Positions 33,380 to 42,729 of a DNA stretch of 64,000 nucleotides are shown here, piece after piece. The stretch comes from Mucilaginibacter glaciei (lineage in GTDB: Bacteria > Bacteroidota > Bacteroidia > Sphingobacteriales > Sphingobacteriaceae), in the NCBI RefSeq assembly GCF_014773245.1, contig NZ_JACWMX010000002.1, forward strand, positions 372,001 through 436,000, in the 5' to 3' direction. Under the pieces are notes generated by a model. It did not search any database. It worked only from the letters and a program-made list of their open reading frames with translations, and was not told the DNA's origin. The position numbers and the translations under genes were made by a program. Every line of letters begins with the position of its first letter. Position 1 is the first letter of the stretch.

Positions 33380-36048
33380 GCAGGCTAAATAAACCTATCG
33401 GAGCATTCATTTTTTGTATGCTGTGCTACGGCTTTGCCTTTTCGCAAAGCATAAGGGGCACCGTAACGGATAGTTTGGGCAAAGGCATCTCGTACGCCGG
33501 TGTAAACCTTAAAGGCGGTGGCAGCCTCATCATTGGCTATACCACCACTAATGATAAAGGTGCGTTTACGCTAAGCATCCCCACAGATGCGGATAAAAAT
33601 AACCTGCAGGTCGAGGTAAGCTGCGTAGGTTTTAAAAAGGCCATTAAGCCGGTTGGCAGCTTTACTATGCCGTATAACTTTAAAATGTCGCACGCGGTGA
33701 GCCAGCTTCAAACGGTAGTGGTTAAAGATAACAAGCCCCGTTTACGTGCCCATGGCGATACGTTGGATTATAAGGTATCAGATTTTAGCAATCCGCAGGA
33801 TAGGGTGATAGGCGATGTGATCAAAAAGCTGCCCGGTATAACTGTAGATAAAGATGGTAAGATTAGTTACAACGGGAAAGGGATCTCTAACCTGTACATC
33901 GGCGGAGATAATTTATTGGATGATAAGTACAACATTGCTACCAGTTCTATCCCCAATGGTGTGGTTGATAAGGTACAGGTAATGGAGAACCATCAGCCTA
34001 TAAAAATGCTGAAGGATAAGGTGGTGAGCGAGGATGTAGCCCTGAACCTAACTATGAAAAAAGATGCCAAATTACAATTGGTAGGGCAAGAAACTTTAGG
34101 TGCAGGCTTACCGGATAAATACTATGCCGATATAAACGCTATGGCCTTTAAGGATAAGTACAAAGCCATCAATTATCTGAAGGTAAATAACACTAATTAT
34201 GACCTGGCGGGCGATATTATCTCGCACAATTACAGCAGTTATTTAGCCCGGTTAGATTACGACAAACCCGGCACCGTATTATCGTTAGGTACAGCCGGCG
34301 ACCCTGACTTGCCGCGTAACCGTTATCTTTTTAACCAGGCAGGCATCATTAACCTAAATAATTTAGTGAATGTAAAAAAGGATGTGCAACTGCGGGCAAA
34401 CCTCTCGTACCTGCACGATACGCAAAAGCAGATTTATACCAAGTTCAGCGAGTTTTATTTGCCAAATGATACTATTCGCTACGCAGAGGCACAAAACAAC
34501 CGCCGTCGCCCCGATTATCTGCACACCCAGTTGGGGTTAAACATCAACAAGGATAAATACTACCTGACGGATAATTTTATTGCCGACTATACCAAAAATA
34601 CGGGCTACTCGGCGTTGGTAGCTAACGGTACACCGGTTAACCAGGTGTTTAAAGACAATATCATGGATCTCTCTAATGAGTTTAATTATATGAACACCTT
34701 TAAATCTAACAACATAATTGAGCTTTATAGTTATGTGAACAGGTCTATCGAACCGGAGGTCCGCACTATCGACCCCGGATTAAATCCTGATATCTTTAAC
34801 AATAATGTTGCTTATAAGCAACTTACCCAAACGGTAGATGTACCTACCTGGTTTACAAATAATTATCTGGGCTATAAGATCCCCGGTAGCAATATCACCC
34901 AAAGTTACAAGGCGGGTTTCAGTTTACAATCGCAAACGCTGCGGTCAAATTTAAGTTTAACCCAATTAAATAATTCAACCAACCTGGTATCAGACAGCGC
35001 GGTTAATAACCTGGATTGGTCTAAAAGAAAGGTCTATGCCGAAGCAGGCTATGATATCCCCGGCAATATCTGGAAGCTGAGTATCAGCCTGCCTTTAAGC
35101 TATATGAACATCAGTTACAGCGATGGCAACTACAACCTCAACAAAAGCTTGGACAGGCTATACTTTAACCCGCGGGTAAGCATCAAGTACCAAAGCGGTA
35201 TCGAGAACTTTTTCGCGCTGGGTTATAATTTCCGTAACGATATCGGTAGCATCCAGGATGTGTACAACGGCTTCATCCTTAAAAACTACCGCAGCCTGTA
35301 CGCCAACAACGCCGACCTTACCGAACGCAAAACACAAACGGCCAATCTGGGCTTTAACTTTCGAAAGGCTATCACGCTGTTCTTTTTCGGGGTGAACGCT
35401 GCTTACACCCATCAAAATGCTAATAACATCGCGTCGAGCATTATTACCAATAATATCCAGCAAAGGATAGTGCTACCGTACGATAATAACATCGATACCT
35501 GGTCGGGCACTGCAACCATCAGCAAATATGCATTCGCTATACGCACCACATTTAGTGGCGGCCTTTCTATACAAACCACTAAGTTGAACCAGATCCAAAA
35601 CAACATTGTTTTGCCATACAATACGGTTTCAAAAGCCGCCAACATCGGTGCCGAAACCAAGGTGAGCAGCAAGGTGAATTTTAGCTACCGCGCAGGGTAT
35701 GATCAAACGGTGAGCAAATCGTCGGCAGTGGCTACATCGAGTAAGTTTGAAAGGCTGATCCAGCAGGGTTCGGTTAGTTATATTGCGACCGATAACCTTT
35801 ACTTCAGCCTATCCGGCGATCATTATTACACCCATCAGCAACAGTCAAACGATTTGAAATATATGTTTGCTGATGCCAGTGTGCGCTACAAATTAAAGAA
35901 GGTAAAAGCCGATGTTGAATTAAGCGCGCAAAACCTGTTCAATACCACAACCTACAGCGCGTTGTATCTATCTGCAAATACATTTACCCAAAGCTCGTAC
36001 ACTATACCCGGCCGCTTTATGCTGGCTAAGCTTACGTTTACCCTTTAA
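33376..36048 (+). CDS. Outer-membrane beta-barrel protein with carboxypeptidase-like N-terminus
   Basis: 890 residues. A signal peptide (about 1-23, ends FAFSQ) is followed by a carboxypeptidase-regulatory-like beta-sandwich (SIRGTVTDSLGKGISYAGVN) and a plug-like domain (ISNLYIGGDNLLDDKYNIAT and GVVDKVQVMENHQPIKML). The remainder is beta-barrel, ending TIPGRFMLAKLTFTL. It resembles TonB-receptor-like proteins of the OMP-barrel type but no TonB box is obvious. It is the co-translated partner of the GLPGLI protein upstream. The substrate or cargo is unknown. Confidence 0.88.
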   Translation: MSRLNKPIGAFIFCMLCYGFAFSQSIRGTVTDSLGKGISYAGVNLKGGGSLIIGYTTTNDKGAFTLSIPTDADKNNLQVEVSCVGFKKAIKPVGSFTMPYNFKMSHAVSQLQTVVVKDNKPRLRAHGDTLDYKVSDFSNPQDRVIGDVIKKLPGITVDKDGKISYNGKGISNLYIGGDNLLDDKYNIATSSIPNGVVDKVQVMENHQPIKMLKDKVVSEDVALNLTMKKDAKLQLVGQETLGAGLPDKYYADINAMAFKDKYKAINYLKVNNTNYDLAGDIISHNYSSYLARLDYDKPGTVLSLGTAGDPDLPRNRYLFNQAGIINLNNLVNVKKDVQLRANLSYLHDTQKQIYTKFSEFYLPNDTIRYAEAQNNRRRPDYLHTQLGLNINKDKYYLTDNFIADYTKNTGYSALVANGTPVNQVFKDNIMDLSNEFNYMNTFKSNNIIELYSYVNRSIEPEVRTIDPGLNPDIFNNNVAYKQLTQTVDVPTWFTNNYLGYKIPGSNITQSYKAGFSLQSQTLRSNLSLTQLNNSTNLVSDSAVNNLDWSKRKVYAEAGYDIPGNIWKLSISLPLSYMNISYSDGNYNLNKSLDRLYFNPRVSIKYQSGIENFFALGYNFRNDIGSIQDVYNGFILKNYRSLYANNADLTERKTQTANLGFNFRKAITLFFFGVNAAYTHQNANNIASSIITNNIQQRIVLPYDNNIDTWSGTATISKYAFAIRTTFSGGLSIQTTKLNQIQNNIVLPYNTVSKAANIGAETKVSSKVNFSYRAGYDQTVSKSSAVATSSKFERLIQQGSVSYIATDNLYFSLSGDHYYTHQQQSNDLKYMFADASVRYKLKKVKADVELSAQNLFNTTTYSALYLSANTFTQSSYTIPGRFMLAKLTFTL

Positions 36049-36089
36049 TTCCCTACACCTACCTATACCTTATCATGACAAAACACCTT

Positions 36090-36104
36090 ACCGGAATTTC
36101 CGGT
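36090..36104 (+). terminator. Weak hairpin after the outer-membrane gene
   Basis: ACCGGAA (36090-36096) can pair with TTCCGGT (36098-36104), with almost no loop; a TTTTATTATT tract follows at 36111-36120. Weak terminator candidate between convergent genes. Confidence 0.4.
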
Positions 36105-36139
36105 TAGTCGTTTTATTATTAAGAACCTGATATGATTTT

Positions 36140-36766
36140 CTAATGGTGCTTAAAGAACACCAGGTAGATCTGCTTGAAAATATGATAGGCCGCAAATGCG
36201 AAGAACAGTAAAGCAATACTGATGTTAATTACCCTGGCACTTAGGGCGAATTTATCCTGTAAATACTGGGCAAACTTTGCATACAAAAACAGAGCGATAA
36301 ATGCCCCTGCTGCCGAGCCGATACTGAATATGACCAGGGCCAACCGTCCGTCTTCTATCCATTGGTGCGTGATGAGGTAAGTGCCCGTCACCATCCAGAA
36401 AGGTATTTGCATAGGGTTTAAGAAGCCCAGTAAGATGCCATATTTAATACTGGCATGCTGCGAATAAGTGGTTTGTTGTGGCTTATTACGATTGATCCAG
36501 GTGATAGTGCCCAATGTACCGAAAAGCACTACCATTACCCAGTCGATAATAGTGTCCAGCTTAACCTCTTCAGAAAGCCACTTGGCACCCTGCATTACTA
36601 AGTAGGTAAAAAAAAACTCAACGCAGCTGAACGCGATGATAAACTGCAGGGCCTGCTTCATCCCCCGGTTTATGGTGATCTGAACCAGCGTTAAATTGAT
36701 GTTGCCGGGTGGTATGTAGCCGATAAAGTTGGCTATAATCCCGATGAAAAAGGTTAGGAATATCAT
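36140..36766 (-). CDS. LysE-type translocator
   Basis: 208 residues from ATG 36766; the longer frame (TTG 36850) overlaps the neighbouring promoter and is rejected. About six membrane segments are visible, beginning MIFLTFFIGIIANFIGYIPP, with the P-P-G-x-N motif (PPGNINLTLVQI) of the LysE/RhtB family. Later segments include IKYGILLGFLNPMQIPFWM. The family exports amino acids or small polar metabolites; the substrate here is unknown. It is convergent with the outer-membrane gene and divergent from the BtuF-like gene. Confidence 0.85.
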   Translation of the reverse strand: MIFLTFFIGIIANFIGYIPPGNINLTLVQITINRGMKQALQFIIAFSCVEFFFTYLVMQGAKWLSEEVKLDTIIDWVMVVLFGTLGTITWINRNKPQQTTYSQHASIKYGILLGFLNPMQIPFWMVTGTYLITHQWIEDGRLALVIFSIGSAAGAFIALFLYAKFAQYLQDKFALSARVINISIALLFFAFAAYHIFKQIYLVFFKHH

Positions 36767-36843
36767 TTTGCCCAAAGATAATATTTTACCGGGCAAATAA
36801 ATAAGACACATTTTTACGCTAATAAGGCTTGCGGCACTCTGCC

Positions 36844-36878
36844 TTTGCAAAATAGATTTCCATTAATTCGCATATTTG
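36844..36878 (+). promoter_or_regulatory. Possible promoter of the BtuF-like gene
   Basis: TTTG at 36844-36847 (a -33 match) and CATATTTG at 36871-36878 (near TAnnTTTG), 23 bases apart. Initiation would fall near 36885 and the ATG at 36908, about 23 bases later. The longer frame's first codon (36845) lies inside this promoter. Confidence 0.45.
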
Positions 36879-36907
36879 CACATCAAAAAATCTGCACATC
36901 TGAATTT

Positions 36908-37834
36908 ATGTCTGCTAATAAAATCATATCCTTACTCCCGGCCGCTACCGAAATTGTTTGTGCGCTTGGCCTGCAAGATCAACTGGTAGGCCGCTCGCAT
37001 GAGTGCGATTATCCGGAAGGTGTGAAAAGCCTGCCCGTTTGTTCTGAAGCTAATTTTCCGGATGGCATGAGCAGCATGGAAATTGATGTGAAGGTTAAAG
37101 AGATCCTGTCGGATGCTTTGTCGGTTTACACCGTAAAGCGCGAAGTGATCAAACAACTATCACCAGATGTGGTAATTACCCAGGCACAGTGTGAAGTGTG
37201 CGCCGTGTCGTTACCCGAGGTGGAGCAGGCTCTGGATCATTATTTAGACAAGCCCGCTCAGATCATTTCATTGCAACCTAATAGTTTACAAGATATTTTT
37301 ACCGATATCCAAACCGTGGCAGATACTTTGGATGTTACGGAAGAAGGTGAAAGGTTGATAGAGGATTTGACCGAGCGGGTAGACATCATCCGCCATAAGC
37401 TGAAGTTTATAGAGACAAAACCCACCGTTGCCTGTATTGAATGGTTGGAACCGATGATGATAAGTGGTAACTGGGTGCCCGAGCTGATAACCATTGCAGG
37501 CGGCGTACCCATATTGGCACAAGCCGGTAAACATTCTCCGTACGTGGATTGGGCAGATATTAAGGCGCAGGACCCCGACGTGATCCTGCTAATGCCATGC
37601 GGGTTTTCTATTGAACGCACCATGCGCGAGATCTTCATCCTGCTGCAGCAAGAGGATTTTAACGATCTGAAAGCGGTAAAGAACAACCAAATCTATATTG
37701 CAGACGGCAACCAATATTTTAACCGCCCCGGCCCACGGATAGTAGACTCAGTAGAGATCCTGGCCGAGATTATCCATCCCAAACAATTTATATTTGGATA
37801 CGAGGGCGAAGGTTGGGTGAAATTTGCACTTTAA
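36908..37834 (+). CDS. BtuF-like cobalamin/siderophore-binding protein without signal peptide
   Basis: 308 residues from ATG 36908 (MSANKIISLLPAATEIVCAL); an upstream frame from 36845 is rejected. It has the helical-backbone periplasmic-binding-protein fold of the FecB/BtuF family (EIVCALGLQDQLVGRSHECD, then QCEVCAVSLPEVEQAL near 97). Unlike BtuF it shows no signal peptide, so it would be cytoplasmic. The QCxVCA motif is characteristic of this group and may be a ligand or metal site. No transporter partners, and no B12 riboswitch, are visible nearby. Its true ligand is unknown. Confidence 0.82.
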   Translation: MSANKIISLLPAATEIVCALGLQDQLVGRSHECDYPEGVKSLPVCSEANFPDGMSSMEIDVKVKEILSDALSVYTVKREVIKQLSPDVVITQAQCEVCAVSLPEVEQALDHYLDKPAQIISLQPNSLQDIFTDIQTVADTLDVTEEGERLIEDLTERVDIIRHKLKFIETKPTVACIEWLEPMMISGNWVPELITIAGGVPILAQAGKHSPYVDWADIKAQDPDVILLMPCGFSIERTMREIFILLQQEDFNDLKAVKNNQIYIADGNQYFNRPGPRIVDSVEILAEIIHPKQFIFGYEGEGWVKFAL

Positions 37835-37881
37835 AAAATATTTTAAAAAGTAGTGCTTAGATATTAAAATATAAAATTACC

Positions 37882-37889
37882 TATATTTA
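37882..37889 (+). promoter_or_regulatory. Possible -7 box of the GH20 gene
   Basis: TATATTTA, one base from TAnnTTTG, lies 25 bases before the ATG at 37914. No clear -33 element is visible. Confidence 0.35.
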
Positions 37890-37913
37890 CGTCTCACAAA
37901 CCTGAATATAGCT

Positions 37914-40469
37914 ATGGGCCGTTACCTGAAACCGCTGTTTGCATTCATTATGTTATCACAAACAGTTGTGGTGGCTGCCAAACCTGTTTTTGATGCAGCG
38001 AAGCTTTCCATTACCTGGGAGGTTGTTGATAATAACTATCAAAATAAGCAAATGGCATTAACGGCCATTACCATCACTAATAACAATCAATCGGCTTTCC
38101 CGGCTGCGGGATGGAAGATCTACTTTAACTCATCACGCAATTTTTTGCCTAACGCCCCAAGCGGCACTGCTACCATCAAGCCTATCAACGGCGACTTATA
38201 CAGTATTACGCCTACCAATAAATTTATCACCATTAAACCCGGCGAAAGTGCCCGGATCGAATACGTTTGCGAATCGCCGGTGGTGAATTTTACCGATGCC
38301 ATTGAAGGCCCTTATTTGGTTTGGGACGCCGAGCCCACCAAAGGTTACCTGCCTGCAGATTTTGTGGTAAAACCATTCAGCCCTAAATATGATGGATTGA
38401 TCACCCCTGCAATTTTATACAATCAAAACAAAACCATTCTGGATATCCCGGCAAAGCAACTACAAAAGATCATCCCCACACCATTAAATTATACCGAGAA
38501 CAGCGGAAATTTTACTATCAGCAATACCCTTAACATTATAAGTGATCCATCATTTGAGAAAGAGAAGGCTTACTTTATTACCGGCATCGAAAAGTTGTTA
38601 GGCAGCAAGATTACCAGCACTGCTTCGGGTAAAAAAATCATCTTTAAAAAAATAGGCGGTTTAGGCCCCGAAGCCTACCGGCTGTTTATTACACCCGAAG
38701 CAATGACCATCAGCGCGTCAACTCCGGCAGGGTTGTTTTACGGCATCCAATCGTTCAAAACGGCTATCTCGGGCGATTATTGGGAGAAGCCTCAAGCCAG
38801 CATTGCCGTGCCTTGTTTGGATGTTACCGACGAACCACGCTTCCCCTATCGCGCCGTGATGCTGGATGTAGCCCGTAACTTTCAAAGCAAACAACAGGTT
38901 TTAAAGCTCATAAACCTGATGGCGGTTTATAAACTGAACACCCTCCACTTGCACCTAACCGACGACGAGGGCTGGCGGCTGGAGATCCAGTCATTACCGG
39001 AACTTACAGCAATAGGATCAAAACGTGCGCACACGCTGGATAGTAAGGCCTTTCTGCCAGCATCCCACGGCTCGGGCCCCGAGTTTTCAAATGCTGCCGG
39101 TACAGGCTTTTATACTAAGGCTGATTACATAGAGATCTTAAAATACGCCACTGAGCGCCATATAACCGTATTGCCAGAGATAGAGACCCCCGGCCATGCT
39201 CGCGCCTCCATTAAAGCGATGGATGCCCGTTATAACCGGCTGTTAGCCGTTGGCGACAAGATAGGTGCAAGCCGCTATCTACTGCGCGATCTGAATGACC
39301 AATCCGAATACCGTTCGGTGCAGTACTGGAATGATAATGTAATAGATGTTTCCCTGCCATCAACCTATACTTATGTGGAAACGGTAGTGAACGAGTTGGC
39401 TACCATGTACAAAGAAGCAGGCGCGCCATTGCCTGCCATCCATTTTGGCGGCGACGAGGTACCTGCCCACGTTTGGGAAAAATCGCCTGCTTTTGCCACC
39501 CTCAAATTATCGCACCCAGAAATTAAATCGACCAATGATCTCTGGTATTATTTCTACGGGCGCGTAAACGACATCCTGAAAAAGCGTAACATTAAACTGG
39601 CCGGCTGGGAAGAAATGGCCCTGCGCAAAACTACATTGGATGGGCACCCGGCTTACGTGGTTAACCCGCAATTTTTAAACGATAACCTACAGGTTGATGT
39701 TTGGAATAACGTGCTGGGCGACGGGCAGGAAGACTTGGCCTATAAACTGGCAAATGGTGGCTACAAGGTTGTACTTACCTGCGTTACCAACCTGTATTTC
39801 GATATGGCCAATTACAAATCTTTCGATGAACCGGGTTATTACTGGGGCGCCTATTTAGGGATAGACAAGTTCTTTTCCTTTATCCCTTATGATTACTTTA
39901 AAAATGCAGATGTTGATAAGAACGGCCGCCCGATAAACCGGAGCCTATTCATCGGCAAACAACGTTTAACGGATTACGGTAAAGATAACATTGTTGGTTT
40001 ACAAGGCGCGTTATGGGGCGAAACTGTAAAAACGCCCGAGCGGATGGATTACATGATCTTCCCGAAGCTGATAGGCCTTGCCGAGCGTGCATGGGCTAAA
40101 GATCCCTCTTGGACCACCGAGCGTGATACCGCCAAAGCCCGCCAGTTATACAACCAGGACTGGAGTAAATTTCTGAATATTTTAGGCAAACGTGAGTTGC
40201 CGAGATTAGCTTATTACAACGGTGGCTACAGTTTCCGGATCCCTAAGCCAGGGGTGATTTTGCAGGATGGTAAATATATCAGCAATATTCAATTCCCGGG
40301 GATGATCATCCGGTATACCACAGATGGCACAGAACCAACTGCTACCAGCAAAATTTACAAGGAGCCCGTTAGCGCAAACGGTGGTTTAGTTAAGTTTAGG
40401 GCATTTGATGCACAAGGCCGTGGCGGCAACACTGCCGACGGTGAACCGAATGAAAAGTCAGGGGTTTAA
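37914..40469 (+). CDS. Beta-N-acetylhexosaminidase, GH20
   Basis: 851 residues. A signal peptide covers about residues 1-22. An N-terminal CHB_HEX-like beta-domain (LSITWEVVDNNYQNKQMALT) is followed by a GH20b-like domain and the GH20 catalytic barrel. The barrel signature is HLHLTDDEGWRLEIQSLPEL, and the catalytic pair is Asp514-Glu515 in HFGGDEVP. A CHB_HEX_C-type C-terminal region follows. It removes terminal GlcNAc/GalNAc from chitin fragments or glycoconjugates, likely in the periplasm. It stands alone, convergent with the DUF2157 gene. Confidence 0.93.
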   Translation: MGRYLKPLFAFIMLSQTVVVAAKPVFDAAKLSITWEVVDNNYQNKQMALTAITITNNNQSAFPAAGWKIYFNSSRNFLPNAPSGTATIKPINGDLYSITPTNKFITIKPGESARIEYVCESPVVNFTDAIEGPYLVWDAEPTKGYLPADFVVKPFSPKYDGLITPAILYNQNKTILDIPAKQLQKIIPTPLNYTENSGNFTISNTLNIISDPSFEKEKAYFITGIEKLLGSKITSTASGKKIIFKKIGGLGPEAYRLFITPEAMTISASTPAGLFYGIQSFKTAISGDYWEKPQASIAVPCLDVTDEPRFPYRAVMLDVARNFQSKQQVLKLINLMAVYKLNTLHLHLTDDEGWRLEIQSLPELTAIGSKRAHTLDSKAFLPASHGSGPEFSNAAGTGFYTKADYIEILKYATERHITVLPEIETPGHARASIKAMDARYNRLLAVGDKIGASRYLLRDLNDQSEYRSVQYWNDNVIDVSLPSTYTYVETVVNELATMYKEAGAPLPAIHFGGDEVPAHVWEKSPAFATLKLSHPEIKSTNDLWYYFYGRVNDILKKRNIKLAGWEEMALRKTTLDGHPAYVVNPQFLNDNLQVDVWNNVLGDGQEDLAYKLANGGYKVVLTCVTNLYFDMANYKSFDEPGYYWGAYLGIDKFFSFIPYDYFKNADVDKNGRPINRSLFIGKQRLTDYGKDNIVGLQGALWGETVKTPERMDYMIFPKLIGLAERAWAKDPSWTTERDTAKARQLYNQDWSKFLNILGKRELPRLAYYNGGYSFRIPKPGVILQDGKYISNIQFPGMIIRYTTDGTEPTATSKIYKEPVSANGGLVKFRAFDAQGRGGNTADGEPNEKSGV

Positions 40470-40497
40470 CTCGATAAAATAATGACGTTTAATTTAG

Positions 40498-41565
40498 CTA
40501 TGCGTCGCCTTCTTTTAGTGTGGGTGCTTTTGTATTAATGTTCCAGATCTTTTCGGCTTTGCGGCCAATGAGCCAGAATGAGGCCGCCAGAATAGCGAAA
40601 AACACCGTTTTGTTGGTATGGTCCCAAAAAAATTCAAAGTATTTGGTGTACAGGAATATAATAAGGAAGGTAATGCCGAACTCCCTGGCAACAACATCTT
40701 TATTTTTCAATCCGTAGAGCAAGAAACCACCTGCTACTATCGCCGAGATAATTCCCCAGTAAAAAATACTGATCTGTTTGATCTGCCACCAGGTATCTAA
40801 ACTACCGTAGTTGCCAAAAATACTGAATAGCCAAAGCGACATAAACAGGTACAGCATTCCTACCACGTAGGTCAATTCCCAAAAGTTAGCGAACCATTTT
40901 TTGTTCTTTAACAGGTGGCAAGCCGCAACCAGCACTAATCCAAACAATATAAAGCGCAAAGGATAGTTCATACCCAGGAAATACAAAGCCCATTTGGTTT
41001 GATAACCTGTTTCGGTACCAAACCAGCTACCTAACGATACCAGCGCAAACAGCCAGATCATCCTGGAGCCCATGCGCCAAGCCAAAAAGCCATATACAAA
41101 TACCGACACCAGGAATAAAAGGGAATAATGCCCAGAGCCGTTATCGAAGGTTTTGCCCAGGTATGCAATGCAACAAGCTGTAAATAGCACCCCGGTAAAA
41201 ATGATCGCTTCGTTACTGAACACCTGTTCGGCGAAACGCTTTTCGCGCACACGGCCTATATAAAACATACCGGCAGCTGTTGCACCGCACAAAATGCTGA
41301 TCACAATATCAGGTGTATAGTAAAGATTTTGCAGCAGTTTAATAACGGCATCGTCAACTATTAATGAGCCTACGGCCACTACGCCGCATATCAACGCCAC
41401 CCAAAAAGAATATTTGGCTAAGCGCATCCAGTCGAAACCTTTTACCTCATAAGAAGTGCGTAATTTATTTGCCTGCCCGGCATCAATTAGATTGTTCTTT
41501 TCCCAATGAGCAATGGTGCTATTCAAAAAATCACTTTCCTGCCTGTCGAGGTTTAATTTAGCCAT
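40498..41565 (-). CDS. DUF2157 domain membrane protein
   Basis: 355 residues. The N-terminal DUF2157 helical segment (DRQESDFLNSTIAHWEKNNL) is followed by about nine to ten membrane segments, starting at FWVALICGVVAVGSLIV and ending VFFAILAASFWLIGR. DUF2157 proteins are polytopic inner-membrane proteins of unknown function. The gene is monocistronic and convergent with the GH20 gene. No ligand-binding signature is seen. Confidence 0.85.
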   Translation of the reverse strand: MAKLNLDRQESDFLNSTIAHWEKNNLIDAGQANKLRTSYEVKGFDWMRLAKYSFWVALICGVVAVGSLIVDDAVIKLLQNLYYTPDIVISILCGATAAGMFYIGRVREKRFAEQVFSNEAIIFTGVLFTACCIAYLGKTFDNGSGHYSLLFLVSVFVYGFLAWRMGSRMIWLFALVSLGSWFGTETGYQTKWALYFLGMNYPLRFILFGLVLVAACHLLKNKKWFANFWELTYVVGMLYLFMSLWLFSIFGNYGSLDTWWQIKQISIFYWGIISAIVAGGFLLYGLKNKDVVAREFGITFLIIFLYTKYFEFFWDHTNKTVFFAILAASFWLIGRKAEKIWNINTKAPTLKEGDA

Positions 41566-41709
41566 TGGTTAATTGATAGCGGTTTACTCAAATCTATTGA
41601 ATTATATGAAAGTTTGGAAATGCGGATTAGAAAAAATTGATCTGCGTATCGATTGTACAGGTAGTTAACCCCTACTTGCACTCCTGTGGTGAGGGAATTA
41701 TAATAACAC

Positions 41710-42660
41710 TTAAGTGTTAAACTGCGGGCGGTCCATTATTAAAAGGGCCTGTACATCTTCTTTATCTTTTCCTAACTGTACAACCAATTCGTCCAAAGAA
41801 GCAAATTTAATATCCCCGCGTACATAGTGCAGGAATTCCATGCGGAGTTCTTTGTTGTAGATATCGGCATTAAAATCAAAAATGTTAACCTCTATATTAC
41901 GGGTCATGCCGTTAATAGTAGGGCGGTGACCGATGTAAGCCATCCCTTTATACTCTTTGCCTTCAACCAATACCTTTACAGCAAAGATCCCATCAGACGG
42001 GATCAGTTTATAACGCTCTTCTACCACTAAGTTAGCTGTAGGGTAACCCAACGTACGGCCTATTTGATCGCCGCGGATAACTTTACCTGTAATAAAGAAC
42101 GGATAACCCAGGCATTCGTTAGCAATGTCGATATCACCCTCCAGCAACGCCTTGCGGATGCGGGTAGAGCTGATGGCTACATCGTTAATATCCTGCTCGG
42201 CTATCTCTACCACCTTGTAACCGTATTCGGGCGCTAATGCCAGCAGATCCTCCAAGCCACCCTGTCGGTCTTTACCGAAACGGTGATCATATCCTATCAC
42301 TATTTTTTTGGTGCCTATCTGGTTAACTAAGATATCGCGAATGTATTCTTCGGCAGATTGGTTGGAAAAATCACGGGAAAAAGGCGTGATGATCAGATGG
42401 TCGACCCCCATTTGCTCCAATAGCCGGGCCTTTTCGGCCATGGTAGTGATCAGTTTGATCTCCTCATCTTCGGGGTGCAATATCATCCGCGGGTGCGGGA
42501 AAAAAGTAAGGATAACCGTTTCGCCGCCTGATGCCGCTGCCAGTTCCTTTAGCCGCGCGATAATCTTGCGGTGGCCAATGTGCACACCATCGAAAGTACC
42601 GATGGTAACCACCGCATTTGCAACAGCCTTAAAATCGTCGATATTGTTATAGATCTTCAT
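41710..42660 (-). CDS. ribF: Bifunctional riboflavin kinase/FMN adenylyltransferase
   Basis: 316 residues from ATG 42660; the earlier ATG at 42675 would add five residues. The N-terminal FAD synthetase domain has VVTIGTFDGVHIGHRKII (HxGH nucleotidyltransferase motif, H27/H30). The C-terminal riboflavin kinase domain has RDQIGRTLGYPTANLVVEE with the conserved GYPTAN loop. It makes FMN and FAD. It is the last visible gene of the ftsX-DUF3098-uppP-truB-ribF run, a conserved Bacteroidota order, with a 69-base gap after truB. Confidence 0.95.
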   Translation of the reverse strand: MKIYNNIDDFKAVANAVVTIGTFDGVHIGHRKIIARLKELAAASGGETVILTFFPHPRMILHPEDEEIKLITTMAEKARLLEQMGVDHLIITPFSRDFSNQSAEEYIRDILVNQIGTKKIVIGYDHRFGKDRQGGLEDLLALAPEYGYKVVEIAEQDINDVAISSTRIRKALLEGDIDIANECLGYPFFITGKVIRGDQIGRTLGYPTANLVVEERYKLIPSDGIFAVKVLVEGKEYKGMAYIGHRPTINGMTRNIEVNIFDFNADIYNKELRMEFLHYVRGDIKFASLDELVVQLGKDKEDVQALLIMDRPQFNT

Positions 42661-42729
42661 CTTTAGATTACACAAAGGTATAAGGACAACGCAGAATGCA
42701 GAATGGTTTTGCTAATTGATGTGTAAAAT

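Noticed and set aside
36767..36850. Longer N-terminus for the LysE-type protein
   Set aside because: Begins with TTG in the neighbouring promoter and adds a segment not seen in the family; ATG 36766 gives the usual start.
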